The translations under genes and the position numbers were made by a program. From NCBI RefSeq assembly GCF_003626535.1, contig NZ_RBAL01000004.1, positions 248,001 through 312,000 on the forward strand: a stretch of DNA of 64,000 nt, written 5' to 3'. How positions within the stretch are numbered: the first letter of the stretch is position 1; each line of letters begins with the position of its first letter. The notes under the pieces were generated by a model. That model made no database searches and was not told where the DNA came from. It saw only the letters and a list, made by a program, of their open reading frames with translations. Source of the DNA: Streptomyces hoynatensis (GTDB taxonomy: Bacteria > Actinomycetota > Actinomycetes > Streptomycetales > Streptomycetaceae). This document shows, piece by piece, positions 42,544-52,093 of this stretch.

Positions 42544-42831
42544 ACCTGCCCTGGCCTGGCCGACACCCCCGGTAGCCGCGCCGCCCCCCGGCGGTGCGCT
42601 CTGTGCGTGCCGGTGCGCTCTCTGCGTGGTGGCGCGCCCACTGTGTGGCGGGGCGCCCTTTGCGTGGTGGCGCCCCCTGCCGGGCGGCGGCATGGCATGG
42701 GGGTGGCATTGCCGCCGTCCGGCCGGTGACCCGGCCATGCCCCGGCGCGCGGTGTCCGCTCCTCGGCGGCCCCCGGGGCTGGGGACCCGGCGCCCGGTGC
42801 GCAAGGGGATCGCGCCCGGCGGAGGGGCTGG
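42544..42831. other. GC-rich spacer with GTGGTGGCGC repeats
   Basis: No gene. Several near-repeats of GCGTGGTGGCGC and GCATGGCATGG between 42600 and 42710, then plain GC-rich sequence before the operator array. Confidence 0.4.
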
Positions 42832-43162
42832 TGGCACCATGAGGTGCCATGAGGTGCCAAGGGGTGCCATGGGCGGGCATGGTGGTGCCATCGGTGTGCC
42901 GTCCGGCGCCATCCGGCGCGCCCGGGTGCCGTCGGGGGCGGGTCGAGCGCGGCTCGCCCTGGTCGGCCGCGCCCCCTTGGTCTCCGCGCGTTGGCGCTGC
43001 CGTGCTCCCGCTCCTGTCGTCGCCAGGGTGCGGGCCGGCGTGGTGCCATGGTGGCGCAGGGCGCGTTCTCGGCGTAGGTGCAGGTGGCCGGGCCGTGCGA
43101 GGGTGCTCCTCGGGCAAGGTGCCACGGGGGCTTGCGCATGGCGCCATGATGGTGCCATCATG
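42832..43162 (+). promoter_or_regulatory. Array of GGTGCCAT sites before the RHH regulator
   Basis: GGTGCCAT occurs at 42843, 42853 (last base A), 42863, 42884 and 43042, with an inverted copy at 42832-42840; the first three direct copies are exactly 10 bp apart. Next to the gene start lie a 12-bp palindrome CATGGCGCCATG (43137-43148) and CATGATGGTGCCATCATG (43145-43162, 8-bp arms). The gene at 43168 encodes a ribbon-helix-helix protein, so this looks like a cooperative autoregulatory operator. Confidence 0.62.
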
Positions 43163-43167
43163 GCGTC

Positions 43168-43689
43168 ATGGACCTCACGCCGTATGTCGACACCCTCCGC
43201 CGCGAGCTCGCGGTGGCCGCCGAAGCCGGCGGGGAAGACGCCCGCGAGCTGGCCGAGCGGCTCACCGCTCCCCTGGAGTCGGCGACCCGCCTGACCCTGC
43301 TCAACGTGCTCTCCGCCGCGATGGACGAGATCACCCGCGAACTCGCCCCCGGCTCCGTCGACGTACGGCTGCGCGGCCTCGAACCCGACTTCGTGGTGAC
43401 GCCGCCGCCCGCCGGCGGCGGCGCCCCGGCGGAGCCGCCCGCGCCCGTCGAGTCGGCCAGGGCCGCGGCGGCCCCGGCCGACGGCGACGAGAGCGGCACC
43501 GCGCGCGTCAACCTGCGCCTGCCCGCCCACCTCAAGGCGCGTGCCGAGGAGGCCGCGAGCCGCGAGGGCCTGTCGGTCAACGCCTGGCTGGTGCGGGCGG
43601 TTTCGGCCGCGGTCGAGGGCGGCCCCCGGCCGCGTGCCGCGGAGAAAACCCCGACCGTCGGGCAGAGCTTCACGGGCTGGGTGCGCTGA
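43168..43689 (+). CDS. HicB-like ribbon-helix-helix regulator
   Basis: A 173-residue protein. Residues ~1-70 are helical (LRRELAVAAEAGGEDARELA), followed by a Pro/Ala-rich linker and a C-terminal ribbon-helix-helix DNA-binding domain (ARVNLRLPAHLKARAEEAAS, REGLSVNAWLVRAVSAAVEG). HicB-type RHH proteins are often called antitoxins, but no HicA toxin is beside it; the context with a DUF4097 protein and a DrrAB-like exporter suggests it is the local autoregulator. The ATG is inside a cluster of inverted repeats, consistent with repression at its own start. Confidence 0.82.
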   Translation: MDLTPYVDTLRRELAVAAEAGGEDARELAERLTAPLESATRLTLLNVLSAAMDEITRELAPGSVDVRLRGLEPDFVVTPPPAGGGAPAEPPAPVESARAAAAPADGDESGTARVNLRLPAHLKARAEEAASREGLSVNAWLVRAVSAAVEGGPRPRAAEKTPTVGQSFTGWVR

Positions 43690-43791
43690 GCGCGCCCCGC
43701 CCCCACCACTTCCGCCGCCTCGCTCGGCGCTTCACCCACACCGCGTCCCACCAGCGGGGACGCTCTCACGACCCAGAAGGATGGGACCGCC

Positions 43792-44637
43792 ATGCCTACT
43801 TTCGACACCCCGGAACCGATCTCGGTCACGGCGCACGTGGAGGCCGGCTCGCTCCGGCTGATCGCGGGCGACCGCCTCGACACCGTCGTCGAGGTGCGGC
43901 CTCGCGACCCCAAGCGGGACGTGGACGTCCGGGCGGCCGACCAGAGCGAGGTCACGTACGCGAACGGCACGCTGACGATCAGAACGGCCAAGCAGCGCCA
44001 CCTTTTCGGCCGCACCGGCACCGTGGACGTGACGGTCGAACTGCCCACGGGCTCGCGCCTGGAGATGACCGGCGCCTGGGCCCAGGTGCTCGGCGAGGGA
44101 CGGCTCGGCGAGGTCGGCGTGAAGACCTCCGCGGGTGACGTGCGGCTCGACACCACCGGCCCGCTGCGGCTGACCGCCTCCCACGGCTCGATCACCGTGG
44201 ACCGGGTCGAGGGCCTGGCCGAGATCACCACCAGCTCCGGCAGCATGCGCGTCGGCCTCCTGGCCGGCCCCGCCGTCCTGAAGAACTCGCACGGCAGCAC
44301 GATCGTCGGCGCCGCGACCGGCGACCTGCGGGTGAGCGGCGCCAACGGCGACATCGAGATCAGGCGCGCCGAATCCTCGGTCACCGCCACCACCGCCCAC
44401 GGCACCCTGCGGGTGGGCGAGGTGGTCCGCGGCTCCGTCCAGCTGGAGACCTCCTACGGCGCCATCGAGGTGGGCGTCCGCGAGGGCACGGCCGCCTGGC
44501 TCGACGTCAGCTCGGGCGCCGGCCAGGTGCGCAACGCGCTCGCCGCCTCCCCGGCCCCGGACAAGGCCGAGGACACCGTCGAGGTGCGCGCCCGCACCCG
44601 GTTCGGCAACGTCGACATCCTCCGCGCCAGGGCCTGA
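43792..44637 (+). CDS. DUF4097-family beta-repeat protein
   Basis: A 281-residue protein predicted to form a beta-solenoid. Repeated short strands end in Gly-Asp or His-Gly turns (TSAGDVRLDT, ASHGSITVD, TSSGSMRVGL, SHGSTIVGA, ANGDIEIRRA, AHGTLRVGE, SYGAIEVGV), about every 19-21 residues, which is typical of DUF4097 (adhesin-like) proteins. No signal peptide or transmembrane segment, so it is likely cytosolic. It is between the RHH regulator and the exporter genes in one direction, so probably co-regulated; its role in that system is unknown. Confidence 0.83.
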   Translation: MPTFDTPEPISVTAHVEAGSLRLIAGDRLDTVVEVRPRDPKRDVDVRAADQSEVTYANGTLTIRTAKQRHLFGRTGTVDVTVELPTGSRLEMTGAWAQVLGEGRLGEVGVKTSAGDVRLDTTGPLRLTASHGSITVDRVEGLAEITTSSGSMRVGLLAGPAVLKNSHGSTIVGAATGDLRVSGANGDIEIRRAESSVTATTAHGTLRVGEVVRGSVQLETSYGAIEVGVREGTAAWLDVSSGAGQVRNALAASPAPDKAEDTVEVRARTRFGNVDILRARA

Positions 44638-44709
44638 GCGCCCGCGCGCCCTCCGGCGCCTCGACCCGGCCGCCGCCCCAGTCAATTCCCCCTTCGAACG
44701 GGAGGGCCC

Positions 44710-45725
<1,016 letters not shown>

Positions 45726-45729
<4 letters not shown>

Positions 45730-46508
45730 GCACCCTCACCTACGCCGTGCACGACTCGATGACGATGCTGCGGCGCAACCTGAAGCACGCGATCCGCTAT
45801 CCCGCCGTCGGATTCGGCAGCGCCATGATGCCGATCCTGATGCTGCTCCTCTTCGTCTACGCCTTCGGGGACTCGATCGGCGCCGGGATCGGCGGCGGCC
45901 GGGACGCGTACCTGGAGTATCTGACGCCCGGCGTCATCATCATGGGGGTCGCCTCCGGATCGATGTCCACCTCGGTCGCGATCTGCGCCGACATGACCGA
46001 GGGCGTCATCAACCGCTTCCGCACCATGGACATCACGCGCTCCTCGTTCATGACCGGCCACGTCCTCGGCAGCGTCCTCCAGACGATGGGCTGCATGGTC
46101 CTGGTCGTGGGGGTCGCACTCGGCGTCGGCTTCCGGCCGGCGGCGAGCCCCCTGGAGTGGCTGGCGGCGGCCGGACTCCTCGCGGCCATCGCCTTCGCGG
46201 TGACCTGGCTGTCGGTGGCGCTCGGCCTGATCTCCAAGACCGTCGAGTCCGCGAGCAACAAGCCGCTGCTGATCCAGTTCCTCCCCTTCCTCGGCTCGGC
46301 CTTCGTGCCGGCGGACTCGATGTCGCCCGGCCTGCGCTGGTTCGCCGAGCACCAGCCGTTCACGCCGATGACCGAGACCCTGCGTGGCCTGCTCTCCGGC
46401 TCGGAGATCGGCAACGACGGTTGGATCTCGCTCGCCTGGTGCGCCCTCATCGCCCTGGTCGGCTTCCTCTGGTCCCGTTCGGTCTTCCAGCGCACCACCG
46501 AGCGTTAG
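45726..46508 (+). CDS. DrrB-like ABC-2 exporter permease
   Basis: A 260-residue permease with six hydrophobic segments (MMPILMLLLFVYAFG, LTPGVIIMGVASGSMSTSV, MGCMVLVVGVALGVGF, AAIAFAVTWLSVALGLI, LLIQFLPFLGSAFV and the last near ISLAWCALIALVGFLW). The EGVINRFRTMDITRSS loop is typical of DrrB. It starts at TTG 45726 overlapping the ATPase stop (TTGA), with GAGGAG upstream. A very strong hairpin follows. Confidence 0.92.
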
Positions 46509-46515
46509 ACCGTGT

Positions 46516-46556
46516 CGTTCGGATCTTCGTGGACCGGCCCCACGAAGATCCGAACG
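46516..46556 (+). terminator. 17-bp perfect hairpin after the DrrAB-like operon
   Basis: CGTTCGGATCTTCGTGG (46516-46532) and its exact reverse complement (46540-46556) with a 7-base loop, starting 8 bases after the stop codon. There is no U-tract. It could also act in the reverse direction for the convergent hydrolase gene. Confidence 0.75.
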
Positions 46557-46700
46557 GCCTTCTCGTCGTGCGCGCGCGGCACCCGCACGACGGTGACGGG
46601 TGAGGCGCGCCGGTCACCATTCCGGAGCCTTTCCCGTCGGGGCCGAGGCGCCGCCGGGCGGGGAATGCCGTGGACCTCCCAGCGGTCCCGAAGCGCCGTC

Positions 46701-48128
46701 CTACGCCACGTCAGGGCGTGTCATCAGCGGTGACCGCACGTGCAGTTCCAGGCTCGGGCCGGTCAGGGGCAGGGTGCTCCAGGTCGCCGTCGCGGTTCCC
46801 GTGCCGGCGTCGACGGCCAGCCGAACGCGGTGCGGGGTGGTGATGACGAAGAGATCGGCGACGTAGGTACTGCCCTGCCAGGCGCCGGCCGCCGCGATCG
46901 GCCGGCCGAGCGGGGCGCTCTCCCGCCAGTCGCCGTGGCCGACCTCGACATCGAAAAGCGACTCGAAGCGCACGAGCCATCCGCCGTCGGTGGGGGCGAC
47001 GGTGACGCGCGTTCCGTCGGGCAGGGCCGACCCCTCGGCCGAGGCGTCGAGTTTCGCGCTGACCGCGCGCCCCGGGGCGGCCGAACCCGGCACCGGCTGC
47101 AGCGACAGCCGCTGCAGCCGGTCGGCGAGGAGCGCGTCGTCCCGCGCGCCATCCGCGTGACCCACGCCGGGCAGCAGGCACTCCCACACCGCGTCGAACA
47201 CGTCCTGGGCCTCTCCCTGGGCGGTCACGGCGACGACCAGATCGTGGGACGGGATCACCACGCACTGCTGCCCATAGGAGCCATGGCCGTGATAGCCGTG
47301 ACGCGACATCCAGAACTGGTAGCCGTAACCGCAGGAGAAGTCCGCCTGATTCGACCCGTCCAGAAGCCACTCGCAGTCGATGTGCCGACGGGTCGCCAGC
47401 TCCACCCAATCGCGGGGAACGAGCTGCCGGCCGCCCCACCTGCCTCCGCGCCGCAGCAGTTCGCCGAAGGCAGCGATGGCCTCGGTCGTCAGGTGCAGCC
47501 CGTGGAACCCGAAGGCGGCGCCACTGGCCACCCGGTCCCACTCGGCGTGGTCGATGCCCATCGGCGTGAACAGGCGCGCGTCGAGGAACTCCGGAAGACC
47601 GCGGCCCGTGACCCGCTCCACCATCCGGGCCAGGATGTAGGTGGTCGAGTTGTCGTAGACGTGCCGCGTTCCCTCGGCCGTGGCGAACGGCAGGCTGAGG
47701 AAGCCCTTCACCAAATCGTCGGGTTCCCGCTCCCACGCCTCGGCGAGGCTGTCGGTGGCGTGCCCGGACGTCATGGAGAGCAGGTGATGCACGGTGATGC
47801 GGCGACCCTGCTCCGAGACGCCGGCCGGGACGCGGTCGGGCAGCACGTCCACCACGCGGTCGTCCAGCGAGAGCAGCCCGTCGCCGATCGCGAGCCCCAC
47901 GGCGGTCGAGGTGAACGACTTGGTCAGCGAGTAGAGAAGGTGCGGCCGGTCGGCCGAGTACGGCGCCCACCAGCCTTCGGCCACGACGTGACCGGCGTGT
48001 ACGACCATAAGGGAGTGGCTCTCCCCTGATCGCGCTTCGAGCCTGTCCAGCATTGCGGCGATCGAACGGGACGATATCCCCGAGGCGGCCGGCGCCGAAC
48101 GGGGAAGCAGGGGGCGCTGAGACGGCAT
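46701..48128 (-). CDS. Serine hydrolase, class C beta-lactamase-like
   Basis: A 475-residue protein of the beta-lactamase/D-aminopeptidase-like family (PF00144). Catalytic motifs: SxxK in LLYSLTKSFTST, YxN in HVYDNSTTY, and the HGSYGQ motif replacing KTG. A C-terminal ~120-residue beta domain follows (VTVAPTDGGWLVRFESL). There is no clear signal peptide, so it is probably cytosolic and more likely an esterase or peptidase than a resistance enzyme. Monocistronic; the gene has somewhat lower GC3 than neighbours. Confidence 0.88.
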   Translation of the reverse strand: MPSQRPLLPRSAPAASGISSRSIAAMLDRLEARSGESHSLMVVHAGHVVAEGWWAPYSADRPHLLYSLTKSFTSTAVGLAIGDGLLSLDDRVVDVLPDRVPAGVSEQGRRITVHHLLSMTSGHATDSLAEAWEREPDDLVKGFLSLPFATAEGTRHVYDNSTTYILARMVERVTGRGLPEFLDARLFTPMGIDHAEWDRVASGAAFGFHGLHLTTEAIAAFGELLRRGGRWGGRQLVPRDWVELATRRHIDCEWLLDGSNQADFSCGYGYQFWMSRHGYHGHGSYGQQCVVIPSHDLVVAVTAQGEAQDVFDAVWECLLPGVGHADGARDDALLADRLQRLSLQPVPGSAAPGRAVSAKLDASAEGSALPDGTRVTVAPTDGGWLVRFESLFDVEVGHGDWRESAPLGRPIAAAGAWQGSTYVADLFVITTPHRVRLAVDAGTGTATATWSTLPLTGPSLELHVRSPLMTRPDVA

Positions 48129-48463
48129 CCCGGCTTTCTAGCACATCCCTTTCGAACGCGCCGCCGACCGACCGCACATCTTCCCCGTGACACAACGGCT
48201 TCGCCGTCACGAAGCAGGAACACCGAGGGCCCTCACCGGCGTTCGGCAGCCCACCACGTCCTCGGGCGACCCCCCCGACGCACGCACGTGCCCGCCCTCC
48301 GGCGGCCACGCGCGCGGCCCGAACGAAGAGGCCGGGCGCGGAGCAACGGGGAGCGGCAGCGGGCCGACGACCACCGTGCACCGTGGGTCAGAGCGAGGAC
48401 ACCGGGGCCGTGTAGGTTGAGGCGGTGCGCCGCCGGGGCGCGCGGTGAGCGGAGACACGCACG
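48129..48463. other. Intergenic region between hydrolase and sigJ
   Basis: 335 bp without a supported gene. Near its right end TAGGTT (48413-48418) is a good -10 box for sigJ; a GTG 6 bases later opens only a 7-codon frame. GGAG lies before the sigJ ATG. Confidence 0.45.
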
Positions 48464-49345
48464 ATGGACGAAGGACGGCTGACCCCGGAGCGCTTCCAGG
48501 CGGAGCGCGGGCGCCTGCGGGCCGTGGCCTACCGGATGCTCGGCTCGCTGAGCGAGGCGGAGGACGCGGTCCAGGAGACCTGGCTGCGTGCCTCCCAGGC
48601 CGACCTCGGCCCGGTGGAGAACCTCACCGCCTGGCTGACGACGGTGACCGGCCGGGTCTGCCTCAACCTGCTGCGCTCGCGCCGCACCAGGCGTGAGGAG
48701 CCCCTCGACGAGCAGCCCGCCATCCCGGTCGACGGCTCCGGGCACGGCGCCGACCCCGAGCAGGAGGCGATGCTCGCCGACTCGGTCGGCATCGCCCTGC
48801 TGGTCGTCCTGGACGCGCTCTCGCCCACCGAACGCGTCGCCTTCGTGCTGCACGACCTGTTCCAGGTGCCCTTCGACGAGATCGCCCCACTGATCGAACG
48901 CACCCCCGCCGCCACGCGGCAACTGGCCAGCCGCGCCCGCCGCCGCGTCCGGGGCACCACGGCACCCGCCGGGGACCTGAGCCGCAGGCGGAAGATCGTC
49001 GAGGCCTTCCTCGCCGCCAGCCGGGCCGGGGACTTCCAGGCGCTGATCTCGCTCCTGCACCCCGACGCCGTCCTCACCGCGGACCGCTTCGTCGTCCCCA
49101 CCCCCGAGCCGATCGTGCTCCAGGGCGCCCACCAGGTCGCCGAGAGCGCGACGGCCGCGGCCGGTCGCGCCCGCCTCGCCGGGCCCGCGCTGCTGGACGG
49201 GGAGGTCGGCCTCGCGATGGTCTGGCACGGCCGCCTCGGCCTGGTCCTCACCTTCGACTTCTCCGAGGAGGGAATCAGCCGGATCGACGTGATCGCGGAC
49301 CGGGAACGGCTGGCGCGGATCGACCTCGCCGTCCTGCCCGGCTGA
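48464..49345 (+). CDS. sigJ: ECF41-type RNA polymerase sigma factor SigJ
   Basis: A 293-residue sigma factor. Region 2 is VAYRMLGSLSEAEDAVQETW, region 4 is LDALSPTERVAFVLHDLF then IAPLIERTPAATRQLASRAR. The C-terminal ~115 residues form a SnoaL-like domain (FLAASRAGDFQALISLLHPD) that in ECF41 factors modulates activity instead of a classical anti-sigma factor. ECF41 genes usually sit beside a carboxymuconolactone decarboxylase, oxidoreductase or epimerase gene; none is found here, so the target is elsewhere. Confidence 0.93.
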   Translation: MDEGRLTPERFQAERGRLRAVAYRMLGSLSEAEDAVQETWLRASQADLGPVENLTAWLTTVTGRVCLNLLRSRRTRREEPLDEQPAIPVDGSGHGADPEQEAMLADSVGIALLVVLDALSPTERVAFVLHDLFQVPFDEIAPLIERTPAATRQLASRARRRVRGTTAPAGDLSRRRKIVEAFLAASRAGDFQALISLLHPDAVLTADRFVVPTPEPIVLQGAHQVAESATAAAGRARLAGPALLDGEVGLAMVWHGRLGLVLTFDFSEEGISRIDVIADRERLARIDLAVLPG

Positions 49346-49493
49346 GGCCGCCCCCGCACCCACCGCGGGCCCCACCGCCCCGGCCGCCGCACGCCACCCC
49401 GCCGCACGGGCTCGGCGAGGAGGCCGGTGTGCGGGCTGGGGTGCGGGCTGAGGTGCGCGGCCGGCCGGGTGCGCGCACCGGCGGGGGAGGGGC

Positions 49494-49850
49494 TCAGCGC
49501 CCCGCGTCGTAGGCGGCGACGACGCGCTTGGGCGCCTTGTGCCGCCAGGCGCGCACGACCAGTTCACGCAGCCGGTCGCCGGAGACCGCGGCCAGCTCCA
49601 CGCGGAGCCCGACGAAGATCCGGCCGTGGGGGCCGCCCGGCCGCCACACCTCCGCGTAGTGCTCCGGGTCCTCGGCCACCGCCCGCGCCGCCTCCTCCTG
49701 GGCGACCGCCGCCACCGCGGTGGTACCGTCGCGCTCGATCCCCGCGAAGGGCCTGCCCTTCACCTTGAAGCTCGGCTGCCCGAAGTGGGTGGCCTCCTCG
49801 ACCTCCGGCAGCCCGTTCACCCACTCCCGCAGGTCCTCCACTCCCCACAT
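49494..49850 (-). CDS. MmcQ/YjbR-family protein
   Basis: A 118-residue protein of the MmcQ/YjbR fold (double-wing DNA-binding-like). It starts MWGVEDLREWVNGLPEVEE and has THFGQPSFKVKGRPFAGI and ELVVRAWRHKAPKRVVAAYD. GGAGGGGAG lies ~10 bases before the ATG at 49850. Function of the family is not established. Confidence 0.87.
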   Translation of the reverse strand: MWGVEDLREWVNGLPEVEEATHFGQPSFKVKGRPFAGIERDGTTAVAAVAQEEAARAVAEDPEHYAEVWRPGGPHGRIFVGLRVELAAVSGDRLRELVVRAWRHKAPKRVVAAYDAGR

Positions 49851-49876
49851 GACGGCGGCTCCCCTCCGCTCTCGGC

Positions 49877-51193
49877 TCAGCTCACGAAACGTATCTCGGG
49901 AAAGAGCGGGGAGGGCCCCTCCCACAGCGATTCGTCGCCCCTGCCGAGCAGCCGGGAGGCGAAGAAGCCCGCCACATAGGCGCGCTGGGCGGCCACCGCC
50001 CGCCCGGCGGGGATGGTCCCGATCGTCTCGGCGACCGCCTCGGCCGGCAGGCCCAGGCGGGGGGCCAGGGACGGGAGCATCCAGGCGGCGTCGGTGAACG
50101 TGGCATGGCGCGAGCCGCTCAGCGTCAGGTCGGCCCGTGGGCCCGTGCTGTGCTCCCACAGCGCCCCCCAGGAGGGCACGCTGTGGTGGTCGTGTCCCTC
50201 CATGCCCATCAGCAGCACGGGCCCTTCGAGCCCGTCCACGGCGACCGGGGAGAGACCGCCGGGCTCGGTGTCCTCCTGCACGTAGGCCAGGACGCCGTCC
50301 AGGTCGGCCGCGGCCGTCAGGCGCGGGTCGTCGTGCATGGCCTGCAGGGCCGTGAAGCCGCCGGCCGACTGGCCGAACATGCCGATCGCCCCGGTGTCCA
50401 CCGCGTGGCGAAAGCGCCAGGGAAGCTGACCGCCGCCCGCGGGCAGCGCGGTCAGCTGATCGAGCACGAAGCGGGTGTCGGCGACCCGGACCGCGGCCGT
50501 CTTCCGCAGCAGCTCCGTGAGCGTCCCGGCCTCCGCGGCCGCCTCGGCCTCCGCGGGCAGCACGCTGGTGAGCACCCGCCCGCCGGGGAACTCGACCGCG
50601 GAGACCTCGTAGGTGTGGTCGACGGTCACCACCACGTGGCCGCGCGAGGCCAACTCGTCGGTGAGGGTGGTGCCGAAGGAACGCGGGTCGAGGACTCCCG
50701 GCGAGTACAGCACGACGGGGCGCGGGCCGTGACGCCGGTCGAGCGGGGCGTCCTCGTACGCGAAGGTCCTGGTGCCCGCCCAGTCGACCGCCCCGGCGGG
50801 CAGCAGGCCGGCGAAATTGTTCAGCTGGTCGAAGGCCGCGGCCTCGCCCGCCGTCAGCTGCGGGGCGCGACGCAGCCCCGCGACCTCGCGCGCCGGGTAC
50901 CGGAGGCTCACCATCAGCTCGCGGTAGGGCACCTCGGGCACCCACGGGTCCGGACGGCTCCGGTCGACGAGCCGGACCGAGACCGTGCCCACCGGGAACG
51001 GCCCGCTCGGTCTCGGCAGCGTGGCCCGCGCAAGACCCCCGGCTGCGGCCCGCTCCCCGCCGCGCCCCCGCCTGCCGGCGGCCCGGGCCACCGCCGGCGC
51101 CAGCCAGGCCGCCGCCGCCAGCGCCCCGGCCCCCGCCAGCACCCCGCGGCGCCCCGGCCGCCTCCCTGCATTCCTCACACCACTTTCCCGCAT
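49877..51193 (-). CDS. Tat-exported alpha/beta hydrolase (PAF acetylhydrolase-like)
   Basis: A 438-residue secreted lipase/esterase. The N-terminus RRPGRRGVLAGAGALAAAAW is a twin-arginine signal. Catalytic nucleophile Ser is in GMFGQSAGGFTALQ; the strand VVLYSPGVLDPRSFG and HVVVTVDHTYEVSAVE match PAF-AH/chlorophyllase-like hydrolases; a late SRHATFTD may supply the His. I chose the ATG at 51193 because GGAGG is directly upstream, though spacing is tight; a start at 51208 is possible. Substrate unknown. Confidence 0.85.
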   Translation of the reverse strand: MRESGVRNAGRRPGRRGVLAGAGALAAAAWLAPAVARAAGRRGRGGERAAAGGLARATLPRPSGPFPVGTVSVRLVDRSRPDPWVPEVPYRELMVSLRYPAREVAGLRRAPQLTAGEAAAFDQLNNFAGLLPAGAVDWAGTRTFAYEDAPLDRRHGPRPVVLYSPGVLDPRSFGTTLTDELASRGHVVVTVDHTYEVSAVEFPGGRVLTSVLPAEAEAAAEAGTLTELLRKTAAVRVADTRFVLDQLTALPAGGGQLPWRFRHAVDTGAIGMFGQSAGGFTALQAMHDDPRLTAAADLDGVLAYVQEDTEPGGLSPVAVDGLEGPVLLMGMEGHDHHSVPSWGALWEHSTGPRADLTLSGSRHATFTDAAWMLPSLAPRLGLPAEAVAETIGTIPAGRAVAAQRAYVAGFFASRLLGRGDESLWEGPSPLFPEIRFVS

Positions 51194-51400
51194 GCCTCCA
51201 CCCTGCATCCCAGGAGCCCCTCCGCACACTGATGCCAGCCCCCGTCTTTCTCTGAAGAAAACCCCAGGCCCGCGCCTCATCCCGGCCCGCCGGCCTCACC
51301 GGCCGGAACCAGGACACGTGTCTCCGGGCCGGGACGGCGCCCGATCGGTCGAGACCAGGACGAGAGCGGGGCGAGGCCAAGACGAGAGCGGAGCGAGAAC

Positions 51401-51470
51401 CGGAGGAGAACCGAGGAGAACCGAGGAGAACGAAGGAGAACGGAGGGGAACGCAGGAGAACGCAGGAGAA
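51401..51470. repeat. Seven tandem 10-bp repeats, consensus CSSAGGAGAA
   Basis: Seven units in exact 10-bp register: CGGAGGAGAA, CCGAGGAGAA (twice), CGAAGGAGAA, CGGAGGGGAA, CGCAGGAGAA (twice), followed by 9-bp variants CGGCGAGAA. Purine-rich on the plus strand; each unit carries AGGAG or AGGGG. Confidence 0.8.
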
Positions 51471-51850
51471 CGGCGAGAACGGCGAGAACGGGACGGTAAC
51501 GGCGAGAGCGTGGGGCGAGAGAGAAGAGGCCGAGGCACTCCGGGAACACCGGGAAGCATCCCGGATCATTGCGGAACGCGCCGCGCGATCGTCCCGGGAA
51601 CAACCGTGGATCAGGCCCGAAGCAGTGACGGTTCAGCGGAAGATCGGCGGGGGAGTCAGGCGAGATCGGCCGGGATCAGGCGGAAACCGGCGGCATCAGC
51701 CGGGAACAGCCAGGAACGGCCGCGAACAGCCGGGAACGGTCCCGATCGGCGGGGAACAGGCGGGGAAGCGTCCGGATCGTCATGGGACGCCCGGGACGGG
51801 CCCACGCCGCTCCGGGAGGCGGCGCCCGGCAGGCCCGGCGGGTGCCGCGG

Positions 51851-51880
51851 AGGGCCGGGAAGGGCCGGGAAGGGCCGGGA
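51851..51880. repeat. Three perfect copies of AGGGCCGGGA
   Basis: A 10-bp unit repeated three times without change, followed by the variant AGGGCGCCGG. Confidence 0.75.
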
Positions 51881-52093
51881 AGGGCGCCGGTCAGGGCCGG
51901 TGGCGGTGCGGGCCCGGCTCGGGTGGCGCATTTCGCGGGGCGGGCCTGGAGGGTTTTTCCACCGAACTTCTAGGCCGGGCAAGAGGCTTACGCGGGGGAG
52001 GCGATCATATACACTCCTGAGTTGACGACGTGTGGCCGGGTGAGAATGTGAGTGATCCCAAGCGCACTTACCGTTCCGTTTGAAGGAAAACGC

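Larger units (their letters stand above)
51194..52093. other. 900-bp repeat-rich intergenic region
   Basis: I find no gene here; a long plus-strand open frame is Arg/Gly/Glu low complexity produced by the repeats. It contains the seven-fold 10-bp array at 51401-51470, a 10-bp triplicate at 51851-51880 and further irregular GGGAACAGC-like repeats (51695-51770). The last 100 bases are AT-richer and carry the promoter of the next gene: TTGACG (52022-52027), 16 bases, GAATGT (52044-52049). Confidence 0.55.

Noticed and set aside
43168..43689. HicAB toxin-antitoxin module
   Set aside because: Only the HicB-like RHH half is present; the neighbours are a DUF4097 protein and an exporter, with no small dsRNA-binding HicA gene.
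46701..48128. Secreted beta-lactamase conferring resistance
   Set aside because: No signal peptide is visible and the third motif is HxG rather than KTG, as in cytosolic esterase/peptidase relatives.
48425..48448. Leaderless GTG start for sigJ at 48425
   Set aside because: The frame hits TGA after seven codons; the ATG at 48464 has GGAG at a proper distance.
51401..51470. CRISPR array
   Set aside because: Units are 10 bp with no spacers and no cas genes.
50985..52025. Plus-strand frame with Arg/Glu/Gly repeats over the 10-bp array
   Set aside because: The repeats are 10 bp long, so the frame changes meaning with each unit; no start, no domain, and its left part is antisense to the hydrolase.
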